58,567 bases of DNA from Anaeromyxobacter oryzisoli (GTDB lineage Bacteria; Myxococcota; Myxococcia; Myxococcales; Anaeromyxobacteraceae). The notes under the pieces are model-generated. The model was not told the DNA's origin, made no database searches, and worked only from the letters and a program-made list of their open reading frames with translations. Shown here one piece after another: positions 40,191 through 47,951 of the stretch. Each line of letters begins with the position of its first letter. The stretch's first letter is position 1. Where the stretch lies: the NCBI RefSeq assembly GCF_022690765.1, contig NZ_JALCZA010000004.1:3797-62363 (forward strand), read 5' to 3'. Made by a program: the position numbers and the translations under genes.

Positions 40191-41228
40191 TCACGGCTCG
40201 GCGCACGGGTGAGCGTGCGCGGTCTCGACCATCGCCCGGACGTTCTCGATCGGGACGGTCGGCGGGATGTCACAGCCGGGCATCAGCACGTAACCCGGGC
40301 CCGGGCCTGCGGACCGGATGCATGCGCGGCAGGCGGCCGCGACGCCCTCCGGCGTCTGGTCCTGCATGACGGCCGCGGGGTTCATGTTCCCGGCGAAGGC
40401 GATCCGTCCGCCGAGCACGCGCCGCGCGGCGGCGAGATCGACCTTGTAGTCGACCGACATCAGCTCCGCCCCGCCCCCTGGGATCGCTTCGAGCCTGTTG
40501 GTCGTGTCGCCGCAGATGTGCACCAGCACCCGGACGCCGCGCGCCTTCACCCGCGCGGCGACCTTCGTCAGGTACGGCAGGGAGAACTCGAGGAACTGAT
40601 CCCTGGAGACCATGTCTCCGGACGACGTCGGATCGGCGAGCGAGATCATCGAGACGCCCGCCTCGATGAACGGCTCGAGGTACGCGAAGCAGAGGTCGGC
40701 CGCGAAGCCGAGGATCGCGTGCACCGCCGGCTTGTCCTTGTAGATGCCCCGCATCACGTGCTCGGCGCCGTAGGCGAGCGCTCCCAGCGTGAAGGGCGCC
40801 CACTGGCTCGTCCCCACGACGGTGGTCGAGCCGATGGAGCGTGACAGGATCGACGCGGCGCCCACCAGCGCCCGGATCCCCGGATCTTCTCGGACTCGGT
40901 CCAGCCGGACGCGCTCCACGTCCGACGGTGTCCGGAGCAGCGGCTCCTGGACGTCCGGCGTGCCCTTCGCGCGGAACTTGATCTTCCCGCCGACGGCGCG
41001 GAGGGCCAGGTTGTGATACCCGGACCCGGGCCACACGATGTCGCACCGGACCAGCTCGTTGGTGCGGGCGATGACCTCCGCGATCCGCTCCGGTCCGGCC
41101 CCGAGCGCCCCTTCGAGCGTGAGGCCGTGCCGGTTCAGCGTCCACGCCCCCGCGGAGAGGAGCGACACGGGCAGGCGCGGCGTCGCCTCGAGGCGCAGCG
41201 CCCTCTCGATGATCTCCTTCGAGGTCAC
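40191..41228 (-). CDS. MtaA/UroD-family corrinoid-linked methyltransferase
   Basis: This 345-aa protein belongs to the uroporphyrinogen decarboxylase superfamily. The zinc motif of the MtaA/CmuA branch is present: VHICGD around residue 236 and a later Cys in MPGCDIPP, giving the His-x-Cys...Cys set that activates a thiol. True UroD enzymes lack this. The family moves methyl groups between a corrinoid protein and a thiol or other substrate. It overlaps the ABC ATPase gene by four bases and is followed 29 bp later by metY, which suggests that the thiol or methyl it handles enters methionine metabolism. The partner corrinoid protein is probably the one at 46214. Confidence 0.8.
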   Translation of the reverse strand: MTSKEIIERALRLEATPRLPVSLLSAGAWTLNRHGLTLEGALGAGPERIAEVIARTNELVRCDIVWPGSGYHNLALRAVGGKIKFRAKGTPDVQEPLLRTPSDVERVRLDRVREDPGIRALVGAASILSRSIGSTTVVGTSQWAPFTLGALAYGAEHVMRGIYKDKPAVHAILGFAADLCFAYLEPFIEAGVSMISLADPTSSGDMVSRDQFLEFSLPYLTKVAARVKARGVRVLVHICGDTTNRLEAIPGGGAELMSVDYKVDLAAARRVLGGRIAFAGNMNPAAVMQDQTPEGVAAACRACIRSAGPGPGYVLMPGCDIPPTVPIENVRAMVETAHAHPCAEP

Positions 41229-42037
41229 GCCGGGCTCCTGGCGCGGCTCGCGCGCATGCAGAGGTCCAGCACGTCGCGCCGGAGCCGCGTGAACCGCGGG
41301 TCGGCGCGGTCGCGTGGATACGCGAGCTCGACCGGCACGACCGCCTCGACGCGGGCCGGGCGGCTGCTGAACACGAGCACCCGGCTCGCCATCAGCAGCG
41401 CCTCCTCGACGTCGTGGGTGACGAGGAGCGCGGTGAACCCGGCGCGCCGCCAGAGCGCCAGGATCTCGTCCTGCATCGCGACGCGGGTCAGCGCGTCGAG
41501 CATCCCCAGCGGCTCGTCGAGGAGGAGGACGCGCGGATCGTTGACGAGCGCCCGCGCCAGCGCGGCGCGCTGGGCCATCCCGCCCGAGAGCTGGTGCGGG
41601 TACGCGCTCGAGAACGACTCGAGGCCGACGAGGCGCAGCGCGTCGTCCACGCGCGCCCGCGCTCCCTTCAGCTCGCCGCGCGCGTGCGGCCCGAGCGCGA
41701 CGTTGTCCCGGACGGTTCGCCAGGGGTAGAGCGTGGGATCCTGGAACACCAGCACGCGCGACGGATCCGGGCCGGAGACGAGGCGCCCGCCAGACCAGAC
41801 GCTCCCGTGCGCGGGCGCGTCCAGGCCGGCCAGGAGCCTGAGCAGGGTGGACTTCCCGCAGCCGCTCGGGCCGACGAGGGCGACGAGCTCCCCGGGCTCC
41901 ACCCGGAAGTCCACGCGGTCGAGGACGGGCAGCGGCTCACCGCGGAGCCGGAAGGCGTGGCTGACGCCGCGGATCTCGACGGACTCGCCGGCGCCGGTGG
42001 CGCCGCGCGGGAGCGGAGCGGTGGCGGCGGCTACCAT
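41225..42037 (-). CDS. ABC transporter ATPase, SsuB/TauB type
   Basis: This is a 270-aa ATPase with Walker A GPSGCGKST, Q-loop VFQDPTLYPW, signature LSGGMAQRAALARAL, Walker B VLLLDEPLGMLD and His switch VTHDVEEA. The short length, the LYPW Q-loop context and the DALTR sequence after the D-loop are typical of nitrate/sulfonate/taurine importers. The ATG at 42037 overlaps the permease stop. It is energised inside the cell with the permease at 42031 and the binding protein at 43058. Confidence 0.93.
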   Translation of the reverse strand: MVAAATAPLPRGATGAGESVEIRGVSHAFRLRGEPLPVLDRVDFRVEPGELVALVGPSGCGKSTLLRLLAGLDAPAHGSVWSGGRLVSGPDPSRVLVFQDPTLYPWRTVRDNVALGPHARGELKGARARVDDALRLVGLESFSSAYPHQLSGGMAQRAALARALVNDPRVLLLDEPLGMLDALTRVAMQDEILALWRRAGFTALLVTHDVEEALLMASRVLVFSSRPARVEAVVPVELAYPRDRADPRFTRLRRDVLDLCMRASRARSPA

Positions 42038-43050
42038 CGGACGAGCCCGCTCTGCCAGCCGAGGAGCCGGTCGCGCGCCGCGAAGAGGAGCGCGATCAAC
42101 CCGCAGAAGACCAGCGCCATGAACAGGAGGGCCGCGAACATGTTCACGTAGGCGGCCCACCCCTGCGCCCAGGAGAGGTACCACCCGAGGCCGGCCTTCA
42201 CCCCGAGCATCTCCGCCACGACGAGCACCGAGAAGGACGCGCACAGCCCCATGAACAGGCCGACGAACACGTGCGGGAGCGCGGCCGGGATCGCGACCCT
42301 GAGCACGAGGAACCGGGGCGAGGCCCCGAGCGTCCGGGCGATGTCGTAGTACGCGTTCTTCACCCCGGCGACGCCGGACCACGTGAGCACGGCGACCGGG
42401 ATCCCCGCCGCGAGCGCGATGAGGAACACGCTGGCGCTCCGGCTCGAGGGGAACACGAAGAACGCGAGGGGCAGCCACGCCGTCGCCGGGACCGGGCCGA
42501 CGAGGCGCAGCAGCGGGTGGCCCCAGTACGCGGCGGCCCGCGACCACCCGATCGCGACTCCCGCGCCGAAGCCGGCCAGCCCGCCGATCAGGAACCCCGC
42601 GCCGAGCAGCGCGAGCGAGTGAGCCGTGCACTCGAGGAGCCGGCGCCAGTCCTCGACGTAGACCTCGATCAGCGCCTGCGGCGGCGCGAAGAATGGACGC
42701 GGCAGGAGGCCGAGCTTCGCCGTCGCGAGCTGCCACCCCGTCACCCACAGCGCCAGCGCGAGGAGCCACGGCGCGGCGACGCGGAGGCGGCGGCCGGCCG
42801 CCCGCAGCCAGGGCGCGCCCACCGAGAGCGCGAGCGCGGTCAGGCCGATCGCGACCTGCAGCGCCGCGAGCGTGGACGTGTGAGGCGTCTCCTCGAGATC
42901 GGGCCACTTCACCGTCACCGCGGCGGCCGCGAGCCAGGCCGCCCCCGCGACGACCCCCGCGACCGGCGGCCGGACGGCGGGCGGCGCATCGTCCGCGGCG
43001 ATCACCGGCTCGATCGCGGCTGCTTCGGTCGATCGCTCCTCGATCCACAT
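42031..43050 (-). CDS. ABC transporter permease, SsuC/TauC type, with extended N-terminus
   Basis: This 339-aa integral membrane protein has the sulfonate-type permease core: GHPLLRLVGPVPATAWLPLAFFVF and the coupling-helix EAA-like DIARTLGASPRFLVLRVAIPAALPHVFVG (split: DIARTLGASPRFL, IPAALPHVFVG). It is about 80 residues longer than usual, with two or three extra hydrophobic segments near the start (AGVVAGAAWLAAAAVTV; LAALQVAIGLTALALSVGAP). It ends with a typical LAALLFAARDRLLGW-like stretch. Its stop overlaps the ATPase start, and it starts 7 bp after the binding-protein gene. Confidence 0.9.
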   Translation of the reverse strand: MWIEERSTEAAAIEPVIAADDAPPAVRPPVAGVVAGAAWLAAAAVTVKWPDLEETPHTSTLAALQVAIGLTALALSVGAPWLRAAGRRLRVAAPWLLALALWVTGWQLATAKLGLLPRPFFAPPQALIEVYVEDWRRLLECTAHSLALLGAGFLIGGLAGFGAGVAIGWSRAAAYWGHPLLRLVGPVPATAWLPLAFFVFPSSRSASVFLIALAAGIPVAVLTWSGVAGVKNAYYDIARTLGASPRFLVLRVAIPAALPHVFVGLFMGLCASFSVLVVAEMLGVKAGLGWYLSWAQGWAAYVNMFAALLFMALVFCGLIALLFAARDRLLGWQSGLVRW

Positions 43051-43057
43051 GGCGGCC

Positions 43058-44125
43058 TCAGCTCAGCACGTCCGCGAAGATCTTGTCGGCGAACCGGGCC
43101 GGGTCGGTGCTCGACTTCAGCACCGAGATGCGCTTCAGGTCGTCCGCGTAGAGCGCCAGCTCCCGCCGCAGATCCGCGCCCACGGGGTGGTGAGCGTGCG
43201 TGTGGCTGCGGAGCTGGGCCACGAGGTCCTCCACCGGGTCCTTCGGCGAGTACTGCTGCGAATAGACCTTGGCGGCCCTGACGGGGTCGGTGACCGCGAT
43301 GGCGTGCGCCTCGTGCAGCGCTTCCACGAGGGACCTCACCGCCCCCCGATCCTCGCGGAGGAGGCTGCCGCGCGCGCCGATGACGCAGCAGACGCGACTC
43401 CTGTACTCACCGTACAGGTTGCTGGCGACCTCGACGAGCTTGCCCGACTTGAGGTTCCGGTAGGCGTCCGGATCCCAGTGCGCGAGCGCCTGCGCCTCCC
43501 CCTTCTCGATCGCCAGCGCCTGGAGATCGGGCGGATAGGTCCGCCAGTCCACGCTCTTCACGGGATCGATGCCGCTCTTCGCCAGCAGGATGGAGAAGAA
43601 GTTCTTCGCAGGGCTCGCCAGGTCGCTCACGGCGACGGTCTTGCCCGCGAGGTCCGTCACGGTCCGGATGCCGGACGCCTTCGAGGCGATGAGCCGGATG
43701 CAGCCCCCGTGCGTGCCCGCGACGAGCTTCACGTCGAAGCCCTGCTCGAGCGGCTTCAGCCAGCGCAGCACCATCCCGATGCCCGCGTCGGCCTTCCCCG
43801 TCGCGATCGCCTCCAGGAGCTGCTCGGTCGAGCCGGCGAAGTTCACCACCTCCACGTCGAGCCCGTGCCGCGCGAAGATCCCATCGTGCACCGCGAGCGC
43901 GATCGGCGAGTGGCACACCGCGCCGGAGTTCCACGCCAGCCGGAGATGCCGGCCTCTCCTCCCAGCCCCGTCTGCCCCGCGCGCCCGCGCTCCGAGGCCG
44001 GCGAGCGGGAGCGCGATCCCCGCCCCCACGGCCGCCCGCAGCAGTGCGCGGCGGGTCAGCTCCGCTCGGCGGGGTGCTCCCTGCTGCCGCTCCCCGGTTC
44101 CGAACCCCTCTCGTCGATCGCTCAC
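43058..44125 (-). CDS. Tat-exported ABC substrate-binding protein, SsuA/NMT1-like
   Basis: This is a 355-aa protein with a twin-arginine signal (TRRALLRAAVGAGIALPLAGLG ... ARA, split: TRRALLRAAVGAG, IALPLAGLGARA). The mature domain begins LRLAWNSGAVCHSPIALAVHDG and has the family blocks GLDVEVVNFAGSTEQLLEAIATGKADAGIG (split: GLDVEVVNFAGS, LLEAIATGKADAGIG), LAGKTVAVSDLASPAKNFFS and YPPDLQALAIEKGEAQALAHWDP. GTG 44125 with GGAGGG upstream was preferred over ATG 44149. First gene of the seven-gene leftward operon. Its promoter region carries a GTCCG-N6-CAGAC operator over the -10 box. Ligand unknown; an organosulfur compound is likely from the context. Confidence 0.88.
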   Translation of the reverse strand: MSDRREGFGTGERQQGAPRRAELTRRALLRAAVGAGIALPLAGLGARARGADGAGRRGRHLRLAWNSGAVCHSPIALAVHDGIFARHGLDVEVVNFAGSTEQLLEAIATGKADAGIGMVLRWLKPLEQGFDVKLVAGTHGGCIRLIASKASGIRTVTDLAGKTVAVSDLASPAKNFFSILLAKSGIDPVKSVDWRTYPPDLQALAIEKGEAQALAHWDPDAYRNLKSGKLVEVASNLYGEYRSRVCCVIGARGSLLREDRGAVRSLVEALHEAHAIAVTDPVRAAKVYSQQYSPKDPVEDLVAQLRSHTHAHHPVGADLRRELALYADDLKRISVLKSSTDPARFADKIFADVLS

Positions 44126-44171
44126 GTGAACCCTCCGTGCGAAGCCCATGGCGTCCGCCCATGCCGGATTC

Positions 44172-44187
44172 GTCCGCTATAGCAGAC
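44172..44187 (-). promoter_or_regulatory. TCCG-N6-CGGA-type operator over the -10 box of the ABC/metY operon
   Basis: GTCCGCTATAGCAGAC is a palindrome with one mismatch. It covers the minus-strand -10 box TATAGC, so a bound protein should block transcription of the leftward operon. Confidence 0.6.
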
Positions 44188-44326
44188 GCCGTTGAGGCGG
44201 GCAAGCGCGCACCCGAGCGCAGGCCCGCCCCCTTGCCGATCGACCGCACGATACCAAGTCGCTGTGGCCCAAGCCGCGCATGCGCCATCGCGTCACGCTT
44301 TGCGCGCCCAGGGCGATGGAGCGGCC

Positions 44327-44342
44327 GTCCGCTTGACCGGAC
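44327..44342 (+). promoter_or_regulatory. TCCG-N6-CGGA operator over the -35 box of the DUF1847 gene
   Basis: GTCCGCTTGACCGGAC has perfect 5-bp arms (GTCCG/CGGAC) and a 6-bp centre. It contains the -35 box TTGACC. The same sequence, apart from the outermost bases, recurs at 56990-57005 before cystathionine beta-synthase. Confidence 0.65.
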
Positions 44343-44366
44343 GGATGGCGATTATCTAGACTCTTC

Positions 44367-44382
44367 GTCCGCAAGAACGGAC
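44367..44382 (+). promoter_or_regulatory. Second TCCG-N6-CGGA operator downstream of the DUF1847 -10 box
   Basis: GTCCGCAAGAACGGAC has perfect 5-bp arms and lies just after the predicted transcription start, 40 bp centre to centre from the first operator. A pair around the promoter suggests repression by two bound dimers. Confidence 0.6.
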
Positions 44383-44460
44383 GGACGCACGGTTTCGTCA
44401 CCGACGGATCTCCGCGTGCGCGGAGGTCCACTCGTCACCCGTTCGACAAGGGAGAGCTCC

Positions 44461-45258
44461 ATGACGCGTCCCGCCCGCGATCCGACCCCGCCCCGGTGCG
44501 CAGCCTGCGCCGCCGTCCAGCGCAAGGAGGGGACGACGCACTGCTGGAGCGAGCCGTCCGCGGCGCCCCCCGCGCCGGGCACGTGCCCGACCGGCGCGTA
44601 CGCTGCGACCGTCGCGGCGACCCTGCCCGTGTACCTGGACGGCGGCCCCGACGCGCGCCTCGCCCGCGTCGCCGCCAGGGTCGAGGGGCTCTGCTACGAC
44701 AAGGTGGGGGACGGCGCGCTCCACGCGCGGTGGACTCGGGTCGAGGACACGATCGCGTTCGCGCGCCTCATGGGCTGGAGGCGCGTCGGGATCGCCACGT
44801 GCATCGGCCTCCTCGAGGAGAGCGCGCGCCTCGAGGAGATCCTGAAGGCGCAGGGGCTCGAGCCGATCTCGGTCTGCTGCAAGGTCGGGCGGGTGGACAA
44901 GGAGCGGGTCGGGGTGCGGGACGAGGAGAAGGTCCGCCCGGGCACCTTCGAGCCGGCGTGCAACCCGGTGGCGCAGGCGCGCATCCTGAACGAGGTCTGC
45001 ACGGATCTGAACGTGATCGTCGGGCTCTGCGTGGGCCACGACATGCTGTTCTCGAAGCACTCGGCGGCGCCGGTGACGACCCTCGTCGCGAAGGACCGGG
45101 TGACCGGCCACAACCCCGTCGCAGCCCTCTACGGGCAGAGCTTCTATTACCGGCGGCTCGCGAAGACCCCGCTGGCGATCCCGGGAACGGACGACCCGCC
45201 GCGCTCGCCCGGCGACGCGGACGACGCGCCGCCGACCGCCGGCCGGCGGCGCGAGTGA
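44461..45258 (+). CDS. DUF1847-type Cys-rich protein
   Basis: This 265-aa protein starts with CAACAAVQRKEGTTHCW, a cysteine cluster likely to bind metal or an FeS cluster, and has further conserved-looking cysteines in GIATCIGLLEES, SVCCKVGRVDK, PACNPVAQA and VGLCVGHD. This pattern fits the DUF1847 family, which has no assigned biochemical role and is found in anaerobes, often with corrinoid methyltransferases. It heads the rightward group under two TCCG-N6-CGGA operators. The following DUF1638 gene begins 17 bp after its stop. Family assignment is from memory of the motifs. Confidence 0.75.
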   Translation: MTRPARDPTPPRCAACAAVQRKEGTTHCWSEPSAAPPAPGTCPTGAYAATVAATLPVYLDGGPDARLARVAARVEGLCYDKVGDGALHARWTRVEDTIAFARLMGWRRVGIATCIGLLEESARLEEILKAQGLEPISVCCKVGRVDKERVGVRDEEKVRPGTFEPACNPVAQARILNEVCTDLNVIVGLCVGHDMLFSKHSAAPVTTLVAKDRVTGHNPVAALYGQSFYYRRLAKTPLAIPGTDDPPRSPGDADDAPPTAGRRRE

Positions 45259-45275
45259 CGGCGGGGAGCCGATCC

Positions 45276-45968
45276 GTGTCCACCCTGGTGCTGGCCTGCG
45301 AGGTCGTGCGCGAGGAGCTGCTCCGGATCCGTTCCGCGGCCCCCGTGTCGTTCGCCTTCCTGTCCATGGGACTGCACGTCGCGCCCGACCGGCTCCGCGC
45401 GGCCATCGCGGCGGAGCTCGAGCGGCCGCGCGAGGTGGACCGGATCGTGCTCGGGTTCGGTCTCTGCGGGAACGCGATCGCCGGCGTGCGCTCACCGCAC
45501 GCGCCGCTGATCATCCCGCGCGTCCACGACTGCATCCCGCTCCTCGCCGGCGCACCGCCACCCCCTGGCGCCGGTCCGCTCCACGAGCGCGGGACCTTCT
45601 ACCTGAGCGGCGGCTGGATGGAGGGCGAGCGCACCCTGTACTCGGAGCACCGCCGGTCGGTCGCGCGGTTCGGCGAGCAGAAGGCGCTGCGCGTCCTCTC
45701 CACGATGCTCGGGGGCTACCACCGGTTCCTGTTCATCCGCACCGATCACCCGCGCCGGGAGCTTCGGGAGCGCGACGCCGGTCAGCTCGCCGCCTGGGTC
45801 GGGCTCCCGCTCGACACGGTGGACGGCAGCCGCACGTACCTCGAGGCGCTCGTGAACGGTCCGTGGGACGCGGCGCGCTTCGTCCACGTCGCCCGAGGCG
45901 TGCCGGTGAGCCCGGAAGCCTTCACGCGGACGACCTCGGTCCCGTGCCGCGCAGCGTGCCCACCGTGA
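45276..45968 (+). CDS. DUF1638-type protein
   Basis: This 230-aa protein of unknown function begins STLVLACEVVREELLRI and carries VDRIVLGFGLCGNAIAGV and LIIPRVHDCIPLL, blocks typical of DUF1638. The cysteines in LACE, GLCGN and HDCI are evenly placed and could form an active or metal site. DUF1638 genes often accompany corrinoid methyltransferases, but the function is unknown. GTG 45276 was chosen for the GCGGGGAG ribosome site seven bases upstream; GTG 45255, overlapping the previous stop, is possible. Confidence 0.75.
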   Translation: MSTLVLACEVVREELLRIRSAAPVSFAFLSMGLHVAPDRLRAAIAAELERPREVDRIVLGFGLCGNAIAGVRSPHAPLIIPRVHDCIPLLAGAPPPPGAGPLHERGTFYLSGGWMEGERTLYSEHRRSVARFGEQKALRVLSTMLGGYHRFLFIRTDHPRRELRERDAGQLAAWVGLPLDTVDGSRTYLEALVNGPWDAARFVHVARGVPVSPEAFTRTTSVPCRAACPP

Positions 45969-46034
45969 CGACCCGCAGCCGGAGCGGGGAGGGAGCGCCA
46001 CGGCCGTTTGACACTCGGACTGGGTCGTGTCATC

Positions 46035-46070
46035 GTCCGTTAAACTGGATACGCTGCTCATTTAACGGAT
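46035..46070 (+). promoter_or_regulatory. Dyad upstream of the corrinoid protein gene
   Basis: TCCGTTAAA (46036-46044) and TTTAACGGA (46061-46069) form a perfect 9-bp inverted repeat 16 bp apart. The left arm extends to GTCCGTTAAACTGGAT, a partial match to the TCCG-N6-CGGA sites elsewhere in this locus. A TTGACA lies at 46008-46013, but no good -10 box was found. The following leader of about 140 bp has no riboswitch that I recognise. The rest of the gap from 45969 holds nothing else. Confidence 0.55.
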
Positions 46071-46213
46071 TCGCCTCGAGGCGCCCGGCGGCGGCCCTCG
46101 TCCAGCAGGCCGACGGTGAGCGGGTTTCCTCGAGGGGCGACGAACCTGCCGGCGCCGAGCCGGTCGTGAACACGGCACGTTCCGGGTGCCCGGACGAAGG
46201 GGTCGAGACGACC

Positions 46214-46888
46214 ATGACGAACACCAGCTTGCAGCAGGCGGTCCTCACCGAGCTCGCCGACGCGGTCGTCGCGCTCGACGAGGCGCGCGCGGTGGACGCT
46301 GCGCACGAGGCCCTGAACGAGAGCGTCGACCCGTACACCGCGATCGAGAGCGGGCTCCTCGTGGGCATGAGCCGCGCGGGCCAGCTCTTCGAGGAGCAGG
46401 AGTACTTCGTCCCGGAGCTGCTCGTCGCGTCGGACGCGCTCTACGCGGGCCTCGGCGTCCTTCGGCCACACATCGCGGCGGACAGGCTGGACGTCCCTGG
46501 CAAGGTGGTGATCGGCGTCGTCGAGGGCGACACCCACGACGTCGGCAAGAACCTCGTCCGGATCATCCTCCAGACCAAGGGCTTCGAGGTCCACGATCTC
46601 GGGCGCGACGTGCCGCCCTCCCGGTTCGTGGACAAGGCGGTCGAGGTGGGCGCCGACGTGATCGCCCTCTCCACCCTGATGACGACCACCATGGTGAACA
46701 TGGACGAGACGGTGAAGCTGCTCGCGAAGCGGGACCTCCGCGACCGCTTCCAGGTCATCGTGGGCGGCTCGCCCCTCTCGAAGGCCTACGCCGACCGGAT
46801 CGGGGCGGACGGCTACTCGAAGGACGCGATCGGCGCCGCCGACCTGGTGAAGCGGCTGGTCCAGCAGGCGCCTCGCGTGGCGACCTGA
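46214..46888 (+). CDS. Corrinoid (methyl-carrier) protein
   Basis: This is a 224-aa MtaC/MtbC/MttC-type protein that carries a methyl group on cobalamin. The helical N-terminal half (about 1-90) caps the cofactor. The C-terminal Rossmann half begins GKVVIGVVEGDTHDVGKN, with the cobalt-ligating histidine in the DxHxxG motif (D106, H108, G111), and continues ALSTLMTTTM and VIVGGSPLS as expected. It is followed 36 bp later by an MtaA/UroD-family gene and then a RACo-type reactivase, the standard set for a one-carbon methyl-transfer system. ATG 46214 starts the family match directly. Confidence 0.92.
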   Translation: MTNTSLQQAVLTELADAVVALDEARAVDAAHEALNESVDPYTAIESGLLVGMSRAGQLFEEQEYFVPELLVASDALYAGLGVLRPHIAADRLDVPGKVVIGVVEGDTHDVGKNLVRIILQTKGFEVHDLGRDVPPSRFVDKAVEVGADVIALSTLMTTTMVNMDETVKLLAKRDLRDRFQVIVGGSPLSKAYADRIGADGYSKDAIGAADLVKRLVQQAPRVAT

Positions 46889-46924
46889 CCGCGGGTTCAC
46901 GCCCGAACCGCAGACGAGAGACCG

Positions 46925-47950
46925 ATGACCGACAGCGCCAGCCCCAAGGAGCGGCTGCTCCGCGTGCTGCAGCGGCGGCCCGTGGACCGCCCACCGGTGG
47001 CGTGCCTCGGCGGCATGATGAACGCCGCCGTGGTGGACGTCATGGAGCGGACCGGGAATCCGCTCCCGGAGGCCTACGACGATCCGGCCAGGCTGGCGAG
47101 GCTCGCGCGAGACGTCGCGCGGCTGACCGGGTTCGAGGACCTCGCCCTCCCCTTCTGCATGACGCTCGAGGCGGAGCTGCTCGGGAGCCGCGTCGATCCC
47201 GGGACGATCGCGGTGGAGGCTCGGATCGCCGAGGAGGCGTTCCCGTCGGTGCGCGAGGTGGCGCTCCCGAAGCTCGAGCGGATCCCGGAGGCCAGCCGCG
47301 CCGCGCGAGTGATCCAGGCGATCGCGCTCGCCGCGGCCGCGAAGCCCGACGAGCCGATCGTGGGCAGCCTCACCGGGCCGGTGAGCACCGCGGCCTCGAT
47401 CGTCGATCCGATCACCTTCCTGAAGGAGCTGCGCAAGGAGCGGGCGAACAGCCACCGGGTCCTCGACGCGGTGGTCGGGGCGGTGGGCCGGCTCGCCGAG
47501 GAGATGGTCTCCGCGGGCGCCGACGTCATCGCCGTCAGCGACCCGACCGCCACGGGGGAGATCCTCGGGCCCCGCGCGTTCGAGGAGTTCGCGCTCCGCT
47601 ACCTGAACGAGCTGACCGATCGCATCCACCGGCTCGGCGCGCCCGTCGTCGTCCACATCTGCGGCGACATCCGCCCCGTCGAGCACCTCGTCGCGCGCCT
47701 CCACGCACGCGCCGTCAGCACCGACGCGGTGGTGAGCCTGTCCCACCTCAAGGCCAGCCATCCGGGCCTGGTGACGATGGGCAACGTCAGCACGCAGACG
47801 CTCCAGCTCGGCGAGCCCGAGCGGATCGCCGGCCGGGCGCGGCAGCTCGTCGAGGACGGCGTGGACATCATCGCGCCCGCGTGCGGGCTCGGCACGTCCA
47901 CGCCCCTGACCCACATCCGCGCCCTCACCGACGCGGTCCGGGAGGGCTGA
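46925..47950 (+). CDS. MtaA/UroD-family methyltransferase (second copy)
   Basis: This 341-aa UroD-superfamily protein carries the methyltransferase zinc motif VVHICGD and a later Cys in PACGLGTSTP, like the protein at 40191. It also has LPFCMTLEAELLG and GSLTGPVSTAA, blocks typical of the MtaA branch. Lying directly between the corrinoid protein and its reactivase, it is the most likely direct partner of that corrinoid protein. Whether it takes the methyl group from the growth substrate or passes it on to a thiol or folate acceptor is not known; the protein at 40191 may do the complementary step. Confidence 0.85.
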   Translation: MTDSASPKERLLRVLQRRPVDRPPVACLGGMMNAAVVDVMERTGNPLPEAYDDPARLARLARDVARLTGFEDLALPFCMTLEAELLGSRVDPGTIAVEARIAEEAFPSVREVALPKLERIPEASRAARVIQAIALAAAAKPDEPIVGSLTGPVSTAASIVDPITFLKELRKERANSHRVLDAVVGAVGRLAEEMVSAGADVIAVSDPTATGEILGPRAFEEFALRYLNELTDRIHRLGAPVVVHICGDIRPVEHLVARLHARAVSTDAVVSLSHLKASHPGLVTMGNVSTQTLQLGEPERIAGRARQLVEDGVDIIAPACGLGTSTPLTHIRALTDAVREG

Positions 47951-47951
47951 C

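Larger units (their letters stand above)
44126..44460. promoter_or_regulatory. Divergent control region of the methyl-sulfur locus
   Basis: This 335-bp gap has no gene. It serves two divergent promoters. Leftward: TTGCCC (44204-44199), 17 bp, TATAGC (44181-44176). Rightward: TTGACC (44333-44338), 18 bp, TAGACT (44357-44362). Three copies of a TCCG-N6-CGGA palindrome overlap or flank these boxes and are listed separately. The rightward leader (44383-44460) contains a hairpin, CTCCGCG/CGCGGAG-like, near 44408-44428, whose role is unknown. Confidence 0.6.

Noticed and set aside
46071-46213. Cobalamin or SAH/SAM riboswitch in the corrinoid gene leader
   Set aside because: A fragment like the B12 box (AACCTGCC) is present, but the other conserved elements of these riboswitches were not found.
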